Positions 26,346 through 33,138 of a stretch of 64,000 bases of DNA are shown here, one piece after another. Position 1 is the first letter of the stretch; each line of letters begins with the position of its first letter. Made by a program: the position numbers and the translations under genes. Location: the NCBI GenBank assembly GCA_964588695.1, contig CAZPQK010000002.1:248001-312000 (forward strand), read 5' to 3'. The notes under the pieces were generated by a model. That model was given only the letters and a program-made list of their open reading frames with translations, searched no databases and was not told the origin of the DNA. This stretch comes from CAZPQK01 sp964588695 (GTDB lineage Bacteria; Krumholzibacteriota; Krumholzibacteriia; WVZY01; JAKEHA01).

Positions 26346-27595
26346 TACCGCGCACCTACCGCGCTCGGACCCAAACTAATCAAACTCGTGTCCGCGAGCG
26401 CAAGGCACGCGGCTTCGTTGAGCTTGTCCAGGGTCACTCCATCGATCTCGGCGATCAGCTCCTTCTCCGTAACCTGCCGTCCGTAATAGAGTTCGTTACG
26501 AGCGTTGCGCATCATTCGCGCCGTCGAAGTTTCCAGCCCCAGCAGAATACGCCCCTTTAAGTACTCCTTAACGTCGGTTAGCTCTGACAACGTAACGTCG
26601 CCGCTGCGAACCTTGTCGAACTCAACCAACACCGAATCGATCGCGCGGCGGGTGTGCTTGGGATTCACCGACAGGTACGTCGCCAACATCCCGGTGTCGC
26701 GCGCGTGATCGGTGTACGTGTAAATGGAATAACTAAGCCCCTGCTCTTCGCGAATGCGCTGAAACAAACGCGAACTCATGCCGCCACCCAACAGGTGCGA
26801 CAACACCAGCATAGGAAACCGAATCTCCTGGTGGTAACCAACCGTCCGACGCCCCACGCAAATGTGTTGCTGATGGAGCTTGCGTTTCACCACCTTGCGC
26901 TGTGGCGGACCACTAGTCTTGCCGTTCCCCAGCTTCACTTCTCCGGCGGGAAAATCGAACAGCATATCTGCGGCATGCAACACTTCGGCCCTGGTCATAT
27001 TGCCGTAGATCGACAGCACCAGGTTCGATGCACGAAACACGCGGCGTGAAATCCGCTTGAGGTCGGCACGCGAGAAGCCGCCGACGGTTTGCGGAAAACC
27101 CAGGATCGGACGGCCAAGCGGATGGTCCGGAAACACCATTTCCGCAAAAAGATCGTGAATGAGATCGTCGGGCGAGTCATTAACTTCGTCGATCTCCTCT
27201 AAAACAACCTGGCGTTCAAGCGCAACCTGATCGTCGGCAAACCGCGATTGGCGCAGCATGTCCGAAATCACATCCAGGGCAAGGCCGCGATGTGACCGGA
27301 TGACGTGCGCGTACACGCACATGTGCTCTTTGGTGGTAAACGCGTCCAAGGTACCGCCGACACGCTCTATCTCCTGAGATATTTGAAACGCGTTGCGACG
27401 AGACGTGCCCTTGAACACCATGTGCTCCAGAAAATGGCAAAGGCCGGCGTCGGCGGGGCGTTCGTCGCGCGAACCCGTCCGCGTCCACACGCCCGCGCAG
27501 AAAGCTCGCGAACTGGGGTTGTTCTGATGAAGTACCGTCAGCCCGTTTTCAAGGACGTACTTGCGAACCGGAGGATATGAGGATTTTGCGTTCAT
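26345..27595 (-). CDS. M16-family zinc peptidase, processing-peptidase-like (416 aa)
   Basis: This is an insulinase-family (M16B, YmxG/PqqL-like) metallopeptidase. The inverted zinc motif HxxEH is at residues 54-58 (HFLEH), and the downstream glutamate lies in VVLEEIDEVND. The C-terminal half carries the second M16 domain with RIREEQGLSYSIYTY. Length is normal for single-chain M16B (about 410-430). The ATG at 27595 is preferred over upstream in-frame codons, though no good ribosome site is visible. It follows pnp, a common gene order, but an intrinsic terminator separates them. The unrecognised gene at 25521 is coupled to its stop. Confidence 0.92.
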   Translation of the reverse strand: MNAKSSYPPVRKYVLENGLTVLHQNNPSSRAFCAGVWTRTGSRDERPADAGLCHFLEHMVFKGTSRRNAFQISQEIERVGGTLDAFTTKEHMCVYAHVIRSHRGLALDVISDMLRQSRFADDQVALERQVVLEEIDEVNDSPDDLIHDLFAEMVFPDHPLGRPILGFPQTVGGFSRADLKRISRRVFRASNLVLSIYGNMTRAEVLHAADMLFDFPAGEVKLGNGKTSGPPQRKVVKRKLHQQHICVGRRTVGYHQEIRFPMLVLSHLLGGGMSSRLFQRIREEQGLSYSIYTYTDHARDTGMLATYLSVNPKHTRRAIDSVLVEFDKVRSGDVTLSELTDVKEYLKGRILLGLETSTARMMRNARNELYYGRQVTEKELIAEIDGVTLDKLNEAACLALADTSLISLGPSAVGAR

Positions 27596-27632
27596 CAGTG
27601 AATTGCTGAGGGATGTTGCTACGTGCTTCCTA

Positions 27633-27678
27633 AAAAAGATAAGAGCCGCGCACGATTTCGGCAACGCGCGCGGCTCTG
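27633..27678 (-). terminator. Intrinsic terminator of pnp
   Basis: On the minus strand AGAGCCGCGC and GCGCGGCTCT (27643-27652 and 27669-27678 on the plus strand) form a perfect 10-bp stem, followed by TATCTTTTTT. It ends the rimP-to-pnp operon before the M16 gene. Confidence 0.9.
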
Positions 27679-27711
27679 GATTACAGTCAGTCCTGGATCT
27701 GATCCGGCCGC

Positions 27712-29967
27712 TTACCGGCGACGTCCGCCGCCACCACCGCCACCGCCACGACCGCCTCCGCGCCCGCCTCCACGGCCACCACCGCGGCCGCCACGACGAT
27801 CACCACCGGCGCCCGCGGGCTCGCGCTCGCGTCGCTCGGCGTTGGCTCGGTCGATCTCTGCCTGCTCTTCGGGCGTAGGCGGATCCAGCAGCACACGACG
27901 GCTCAAACGGACTTTTCCGTCGGGGCTGACATCCAGCACCTTAACCTTAACCAAGTCGCCAACCGCTAACTCGTCTTCGACGCGATCCAGTCGACGGTGC
28001 GTGATCTCCGAGATGTGCAAAAGACCGTCACGATTCGGCAGAATCTCGATGAAGGCACCAAAGTCGAGGATGCTTTTGACCGGTCCTTCGTAGATTTCAC
28101 CAATCTCTGGATCCGACGTAAGCAAACGAATCTGCGTGAGCGCAATGTCTGCGGATTCGCTGTTGACCGCGATCACACGAACCGTTCCGTCGTCTTCGAT
28201 CTCGATCTGAGCACCCGACTCTTCCTGGATACCCTTGATCACCTTACCGCCACTACCGATGACGTCGCGAATACGATCGGTCGGGATGGTGATGGTGGTG
28301 ATCTTCGGTGCATATTCGGAAATGTCTTCGCGGGCCACGTTGATAGCCTTGTTCATCTCGTTCAGGATATGCAAGCGACCGTCGCGCGCCTGGTGCAGCG
28401 CGTTGGTCATGATCTCTTCGCTGATCCCGGCTATCTTGGTGTCCAACTGAAACGCGGTAATCCCTTCGGACGTCCCGGTAACCTTAAAGTCCATGTCACC
28501 AAGGTGGTCTTCGGCGCCGAGAATGTCGCTGAGCACGGCAACCTTACCGTCTTCAACGACCAGCCCCATCGCGATACCCGCGACCGGCTTTGGAATCGGC
28601 ACACCCGCGTCCATCAGCGACAGACTTCCGCCGCAAACCGACGCCATGGAACTGGATCCGTTCGACTCAAGAATCTCCGAGACCACACGCATGGTGTACG
28701 GAAACTCGTCCTTTTCGGGAATCATGGGACGAATCGCGCGTTCGGCCAACGCACCGTGGCCAATCTCGCGACGGCCCGGCCCACGGAACGGACCAACTTC
28801 GCCAACACTGAACGAGGGGAAGTTGTAGTGAAGCATGTAACGCTTCCACGATTCTCCGTCGATGGTGTCAAGCATCTGCTCGTCTTGAGTCGTACCCAGC
28901 GTGACGCTAACCATCGCCTGCGTCTCGCCGCGGGTAAACAACGCCGAACCATGTGCGCGCGGCAGAACGCCGATTTCGCACGTGATCGGACGAATATCCG
29001 CGTAGCCACGACCATCGATGCGTTTCTTCTCTGAAAGCACCATGTCGCGCATCTGGTTCTTTTCGATGTCGTAGAACTGGCCGACGATGTAGCCTTCCAT
29101 TTCTGGAAACTGTTCGGCGAACATCTCCACACACTCTTCTTTAAGTCCGCTAAGCGCGTTGGCTCGCTCGTGCTTACCAGAGATGGTGAGCGTTTCGCGA
29201 ATGCGCGAGGTGAACTTCTCGGCAACCGCGGTGTCGATTTCCGGATGTGTTTCCGGAGCCTCAACCGCGCGCTTTTCTTTAGCACCTACCTGAGCAACCA
29301 GGTCGCGCTGAAGCTGGTTAAGCTTCTTGATCTGTTCGTGGCCAAAGTTCACCGCCGCCAGCATGTCCTCTTCGGACACTTCATTGGCCAGACCTTCGAC
29401 CATCGAGACCGCTTCGTCGGTACCCGCCACCACGATTTCGATGTCGCACTGCTCCATCTCTTCCGCGGTGGGGTTAGCGATGAACTGGCCGTCGATGCGA
29501 CCCACGCGAACACCGGAGACGTAATCGGTAAATGGAATATCGGATAGTGCCAGTGCAGCGGAAGCACCGGTGATGGAAATAACGTCGGGCTGATTTTCCC
29601 CGTCATAAGAGACGGGCTGCGCGACAATTTGCGTCTCGCACATGTAACCCTTTTCGAACATCGGTCGAATCGGCCGGTCGATCAGGCGTGCGGTAAGCGT
29701 CTCCCGGTCGCCGGGGCGGCCTTCGCGCTTAAAAAAACCGCCGGGGATTTTGCCCGCGGCGTAGAACTTTTCTCGGTACTCAACAAATAGGGGAAAGAAA
29801 TCCCGGTCACTTTTTTTGGTGGCGGCAACTGCCGTAACCAGGACCATCGTGTCACCACTGCGCATGACAACGGACCCGTCGGCTTGCTTGGCCATACGAC
29901 CTGTCTCAATAGACAGAGTACGACCGTTCACCTCGGTGGATACAGTCTTCAACTCTTTACCTGCCAA
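27712..29967 (-). CDS. pnp: Polyribonucleotide nucleotidyltransferase (751 aa)
   Basis: PNPase is a trimeric 3'-5' phosphorolytic exoribonuclease of the RNA degradosome. Two RNase PH domains with an intervening helical domain cover about residues 1-555. A KH domain (DVIGSGGKVIKGIQEE) and an S1 domain (VKSILDFGAFIEI) follow. The extreme C-terminus is an unusual Gly/Arg tail of about 30 residues made of RGG-like units. The only available upstream start is TTG at 29967; the codon two before it is a stop, and no clear ribosome site is visible. It is downstream of rpsO, as in many bacteria, with a GC-rich hairpin between them. Confidence 0.97.
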   Translation of the reverse strand: MAGKELKTVSTEVNGRTLSIETGRMAKQADGSVVMRSGDTMVLVTAVAATKKSDRDFFPLFVEYREKFYAAGKIPGGFFKREGRPGDRETLTARLIDRPIRPMFEKGYMCETQIVAQPVSYDGENQPDVISITGASAALALSDIPFTDYVSGVRVGRIDGQFIANPTAEEMEQCDIEIVVAGTDEAVSMVEGLANEVSEEDMLAAVNFGHEQIKKLNQLQRDLVAQVGAKEKRAVEAPETHPEIDTAVAEKFTSRIRETLTISGKHERANALSGLKEECVEMFAEQFPEMEGYIVGQFYDIEKNQMRDMVLSEKKRIDGRGYADIRPITCEIGVLPRAHGSALFTRGETQAMVSVTLGTTQDEQMLDTIDGESWKRYMLHYNFPSFSVGEVGPFRGPGRREIGHGALAERAIRPMIPEKDEFPYTMRVVSEILESNGSSSMASVCGGSLSLMDAGVPIPKPVAGIAMGLVVEDGKVAVLSDILGAEDHLGDMDFKVTGTSEGITAFQLDTKIAGISEEIMTNALHQARDGRLHILNEMNKAINVAREDISEYAPKITTITIPTDRIRDVIGSGGKVIKGIQEESGAQIEIEDDGTVRVIAVNSESADIALTQIRLLTSDPEIGEIYEGPVKSILDFGAFIEILPNRDGLLHISEITHRRLDRVEDELAVGDLVKVKVLDVSPDGKVRLSRRVLLDPPTPEEQAEIDRANAERREREPAGAGGDRRGGRGGGRGGGRGGGRGGGGGGGGRRR

Positions 29968-29990
29968 ACGTTAAGGAAGGGAGGTCGGAC

Positions 29991-30011
29991 GCGCCCGGCC
30001 GATCCGGGCGC
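29991..30011 (-). other. GC-rich hairpin in the rpsO-pnp intergenic region
   Basis: GCGCCCGG (29991-29998) pairs with CCGGGCGC (30004-30011), an 8-bp perfect stem with a five-base loop and no U-tract. In enterobacteria the rpsO-pnp interval holds an RNase III-cleaved stem that mediates PNPase autoregulation; this may be a functional analogue (inference). Confidence 0.5.
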
Positions 30012-30048
30012 ACTCCCAATATCTTCTGCTTCTTTTTTCTACTTCCGC

Positions 30049-30318
30049 TTACTTACGAATATTGAGCTGTTTGATAAGCTCACGGTAGCTCTCGATTTTC
30101 TTGTTCTTCAAGTAGTCGAGTAACTTCCGTCGACGTCCGACCAGTTTTAGGAGGCCGCGCCGAGAGGCGTGGTCCTTTTTGTGGGTCTGAAAATGTTCGG
30201 TGAGCATCTTGATCCGCTCGGTAAGCAAAGCGATCTGTACTTCCGCGGACCCAGAGTCTTTGTCGTGGAGCTTGTACTTAGCGATAATATCTCGTTTGTC
30301 TTCTTGCGTCAGAGCCAT
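30049..30318 (-). CDS. rpsO: 30S ribosomal protein S15 (89 aa)
   Basis: S15 binds the central domain of 16S rRNA. Length is exactly typical. Diagnostic segments are YKLHDKDSGSAEVQIALLTERI and the basic HKKDHASRRGLL with VGRRRKLLDYL. The ATG at 30318 has a perfect ten-base anti-Shine-Dalgarno complement six bases upstream. The order ribF-rpsO-pnp matches the classical translation cluster. The leader could carry an S15 autoregulatory structure, but none was identified. Confidence 0.98.
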   Translation of the reverse strand: MALTQEDKRDIIAKYKLHDKDSGSAEVQIALLTERIKMLTEHFQTHKKDHASRRGLLKLVGRRRKLLDYLKNKKIESYRELIKQLNIRK

Positions 30319-30324
30319 CGTCTA

Positions 30325-30334
30325 ATCACCTCCT
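30325..30334 (-). promoter_or_regulatory. Perfect ten-base Shine-Dalgarno of rpsO
   Basis: AGGAGGTGAT on the minus strand is complementary to the full canonical 16S rRNA tail and lies six bases before the rpsO ATG. This suggests the organism uses a standard anti-Shine-Dalgarno sequence. Confidence 0.85.
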
Positions 30335-30486
30335 GAAGTGCCGGTTCGCGACACGATGGCAGCAGCCGGGAGGACCCAGCCGCGAGTGCGAGTAAACTAT
30401 CACACACGTTTGGCAGTGTAAAGTCCGTTGTTAAGCAGGTTTAGTGCCACGGGCGGCCTTCTGGCCGGCGACCTGTGGCCCGGCGG

Positions 30487-31440
30487 CTAGCGGACCCCAG
30501 GACGCGAGAGGGCCTCCCGGGCGCCGACCCGGTCGAGCTCCAGTTGCGCCTTTAACTCCTCTAGCGACTGAAACTTGCGCTCGTCGCGCAAATAGGCATG
30601 ACACCAGACGTCCAGACGCTCGCCGTAGAGGTCCGCCTCCAGGTCAAAAATATGGACTTCGACCTCGCGCTTGCCCTTGGCCACTGTCGGCGCCACGCCG
30701 ACGTTCATCATGCCGTCGTGGCGGTTTCCTCGCCAATCGACACGAACAGCGTAAACCCCCAGGGGTGGCCAGAGTTTAAAGGGATCCGAAATATTCACGT
30801 TGGCGGTGGGAAACCCAATGGTCCGGCCGCGCTGAGCGCCGCGTACCACCTCGCCACCGACCAGATAGGGATGGCCCAGCATACGATTAGCGCGCTCAAG
30901 ATTGCCCGCAGCCAGCGCGTCGCGAATCTGCGTGCTAGAAACCACGTCGCCTTCAACTGCGACTGGCTCGACGATGTTAACTGCAAATCCGTTGGTCGCG
31001 CCGTAGGCCTGGACGCGCTCGGGGCTGCCCTGCCGCCGGTGGCCAAAGTGCAGATCGTAGCCCAGGACCAGCGACGTCATACCGAGCGATTCGCGAAAAA
31101 CCTTTTCGATATAATCTTCGTAGGTGGTGTTGCGAGTGGTGTCGTTGAACGGAACCACATAGATGCCGTCGAGATCGAACTCGGCGAGCAACGTGACTCT
31201 CTCTTCAATGGTGCTAAGGATGGCGGGGATGTCGCGAGCACCGGTCACGGTTGCCGGGTGCGGGTTGAACGTCAAAGCCACTGCGTGCCCGGCGGAACCG
31301 TCGTCGCGCTGCGCGATCAGCGCCTCCAGTATCTGCCGATGCCCCCTATGCACGCCGTCAAATACACCAAGCGTCAGCGCCGTGTCACGAAACCCCCACG
31401 CTGCGGCTTCGGCCAGCGAATATGCTACCTTGGGCGCCAT
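30487..31440 (-). CDS. ribF: Bifunctional riboflavin kinase/FAD synthetase (317 aa)
   Basis: RibF phosphorylates riboflavin to FMN and adenylates FMN to FAD. The N-terminal FAD-synthetase domain has LGVFDGVHRGHRQIL (about 24-38) and TFNPHP, with the later SSTQIRDAL adenylyltransferase motif. The C-terminal riboflavin-kinase domain (about 185-310) has GRTIGFPTANV with the PTAN Mg2+ motif. Length is normal (about 310). It is placed between truB and rpsO, the usual order in the nusA-infB cluster. A stem-loop (GCCAC...GTGGC) lies downstream without a U-tract. The start is ATG at 31440. Confidence 0.97.
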   Translation of the reverse strand: MAPKVAYSLAEAAAWGFRDTALTLGVFDGVHRGHRQILEALIAQRDDGSAGHAVALTFNPHPATVTGARDIPAILSTIEERVTLLAEFDLDGIYVVPFNDTTRNTTYEDYIEKVFRESLGMTSLVLGYDLHFGHRRQGSPERVQAYGATNGFAVNIVEPVAVEGDVVSSTQIRDALAAGNLERANRMLGHPYLVGGEVVRGAQRGRTIGFPTANVNISDPFKLWPPLGVYAVRVDWRGNRHDGMMNVGVAPTVAKGKREVEVHIFDLEADLYGERLDVWCHAYLRDERKFQSLEELKAQLELDRVGAREALSRPGVR

Positions 31441-31449
31441 AGTGCGATG

Positions 31450-32466
31450 CTAACCCGCGTCCACCATCGACCGGAAGGAATCAATTACCGGAACCGTTGC
31501 GTCGGTCGCGGGCAACGAAAACCGTTCGGGCGCGAGGGGTGCAATTGCCAACAGATCGCCGGAGTCGCTCAACACTCGCACAACATCGGCACCATTCAAC
31601 TGACCAATACGATCGGCGATGTCGGCGTTGGTCGGGCGATGTCCATCCGCCAGTGCAACCGTTGCATCCGGGTGCAGCTTGATGGCCGGAAGAAAAGAAA
31701 GTGCATCCTCTACATTAAGGCTCGGCACTGAGGCAATGGCGTCAGCGGTAATGTTGTCGAAAGGCACGGCATCGCCCCGACCAAACCGGCCAATCGCGAC
31801 GCGGGTAAGCGCCGCCATGTGACTGGGCACGCCCAGGCGTTCGCCAATGTCGCGCGCCAGCGCCCGAACGTACGTTCCCTTCGCGCACCGCACCACGCAT
31901 TCCAAATGAGGAAGTTCCGCTCGCTCCAGGCGGCAGTCGTAGACTTCGACGTCGCGCGCCGGAATCTCGGGCGCGTCGCCGGCTCGAGCCAACGCGTACG
32001 CACGCTTCCCCGCCACTTTAAGCGCGGAGTATGCCGGCGGGCGCATGTGATAGGTACCAACAAACGACTCAACCACATCGACCAGTTCCTGATGCGCGGC
32101 GGACGCGCCATGGTCTCCACGCACGCGACCGACGTGACGATCGAGGTCCNNNNNNNNNNGTTCCTGATGCGAAAACGCGGGTACCGGCGATTCGTTGGTT
32201 ACGTCGCCTTCTACGTCGTCGGTCTCGGTCGCCACGCCCAGTCGAACGGTAAAGTGGTAGGTTTTTTCCAGCGCCATGAAGCAGTTGGTCGCACGGGTCG
32301 CGTTTCCAGTGCACACTAGCAACACACCCGATGCGGCCGGGTCCAACGTCCCTGCGTGCCCGACCTTGCGAACGCCGGTGGCCTTGCGAACGCGAGCCAC
32401 CACGTCAAACGACGTGGGACCGACCGGTTTGTCGACCACAAAAACTTTATTGCGATGAACTGTCAT
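31450..32466 (-). CDS. truB: tRNA pseudouridine(55) synthase, interrupted by an assembly artefact
   Basis: TruB makes pseudouridine 55 in the T-loop of tRNAs. The catalytic aspartate is D42 in GHAGTLDPAASG; YSALKVAGKRAY and the C-terminal GTYVRALARDIG are also diagnostic. The ATG at 32466 overlaps rbfA by 20 bases. The gene contains the 10-N gap and, next to it, about 18 residues with no place in TruB. A 12-base direct repeat flanks this stretch (32085-32096 and 32160-32171). Joining the repeats gives PVPAFSHQELVDVVESFVG running straight into RPPAYSALK, with the spacing seen in E. coli TruB. The insertion is therefore probably false. Confidence 0.93.
   Translation of the reverse strand: MTVHRNKVFVVDKPVGPTSFDVVARVRKATGVRKVGHAGTLDPAASGVLLVCTGNATRATNCFMALEKTYHFTVRLGVATETDDVEGDVTNESPVPAFSHQEXXXXDLDRHVGRVRGDHGASAAHQELVDVVESFVGTYHMRPPAYSALKVAGKRAYALARAGDAPEIPARDVEVYDCRLERAELPHLECVVRCAKGTYVRALARDIGERLGVPSHMAALTRVAIGRFGRGDAVPFDNITADAIASVPSLNVEDALSFLPAIKLHPDATVALADGHRPTNADIADRIGQLNGADVVRVLSDSGDLLAIAPLAPERFSLPATDATVPVIDSFRSMVDAG
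32150..32159. other. Assembly gap (10 N)
   Basis: These ten undetermined bases are a scaffolding placeholder inside truB. Ten Ns is an arbitrary size, so the intact frame across it is accidental; the flanking 12-base repeat suggests that the contig ends actually overlap. Confidence 0.98.
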
Positions 32467-32848
32467 CGGAGGCGGGCTCTTCGTCGGTTGGCTCCGGCGC
32501 AGGAGCAACCGATCGTAGCGTCTCTTCGATGCGCATGGAGCGATCGATGGAATCGTCAAACACAAAACGAAGCTCGGGTGGACGACGGACCTTAAGCTCC
32601 TGGCCCAACAAACCGCGCAGGTAGTTCTTCGCGCTAACCAGGCCTTTTTCGCACTCGTGGCGGGCGGCATCGTCGCCCATGACCGTGTAGTACACTTTTG
32701 CATAACTAAGGTCGTTGGTGGTGCGTACCTGAGTAATGGTCACCAGGCCGATGCGCGGATCTTTGATGTCGTTCATCAGCGCTTCACTAAGCACCTCAAG
32801 GACGGTGCGATTGATGCGCTGCATTCTGTAAGGTGACTTTTGCGGCAT
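32447..32848 (-). CDS. rbfA: Ribosome-binding factor A (133 aa)
   Basis: RbfA is a KH-like 30S assembly factor acting in late 16S rRNA maturation. The RINRTVLEVLSEALMNDIKD opening, the ITQVRTTNDLSYAKVYYTV beta-segment and RRPPELRFVFDDSID are diagnostic. The C-terminus adds about 15 acidic, proline-rich residues. Its ATG at 32848 overlaps the stop of the DUF503 gene as TAATG, and its own 3' end overlaps truB by 20 bases, so the cluster is translationally coupled. Confidence 0.96.
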   Translation of the reverse strand: MPQKSPYRMQRINRTVLEVLSEALMNDIKDPRIGLVTITQVRTTNDLSYAKVYYTVMGDDAARHECEKGLVSAKNYLRGLLGQELKVRRPPELRFVFDDSIDRSMRIEETLRSVAPAPEPTDEEPASDDSSSQ

Positions 32849-33129
32849 TAACGAAACTCCCGGAACACATCCGCGACTTGTACGCGGTGGTCCCCTTCTA
32901 TGAAACGCAGAACGGTATCAGCGCTCGACTCGGCGATTTGTTTCTCGCGCGTGACCAACACCACCGCCAGTTCGCAACGCTGCCACTTGTCGTGATGATC
33001 GGTTTCGGCCAACGACACGTTAAACTTATTGCGCAACCTGGTCTTTAAACTCGAAAGCGCATAACGCTTTTGTTTGAGGCTTTGACAGCCCGGAAACAAC
33101 AAGTCAAGCGTTAGCACGTACACAAACAT
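32848..33129 (-). CDS. DUF503 family protein, YlxP-like (93 aa)
   Basis: This is a small alpha/beta protein of the DUF503/YlxP family, commonly encoded between infB and rbfA. The conserved core SLKQKRYALSSLKTRLRNKF is at residues 17-36, followed by the ferredoxin-like segment NVSLAETDHHDKWQRCEL. Length is typical (90-95). It starts at ATG 33129, nine bases after infB, and overlaps rbfA as TAATG. A role in ribosome assembly is inferred from gene order. Confidence 0.93.
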   Translation of the reverse strand: MFVYVLTLDLLFPGCQSLKQKRYALSSLKTRLRNKFNVSLAETDHHDKWQRCELAVVLVTREKQIAESSADTVLRFIEGDHRVQVADVFREFR

Positions 33130-33138
33130 GATCGCCGG

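Noticed and set aside
27997..29034. A 345-codon plus-strand frame opposite pnp.
   Set aside because: Shadow of a GC-rich conserved gene; no family resemblance, start context or conserved motif.
30435..30449. Minus-strand TGGCAC, five bases, CTGC resembles a sigma-54 -24/-12 promoter upstream of rpsO.
   Set aside because: One mismatch at -12, no activator site, and a match this good is expected about once by chance in a window this long on two strands; rpsO is not a typical sigma-54 target.
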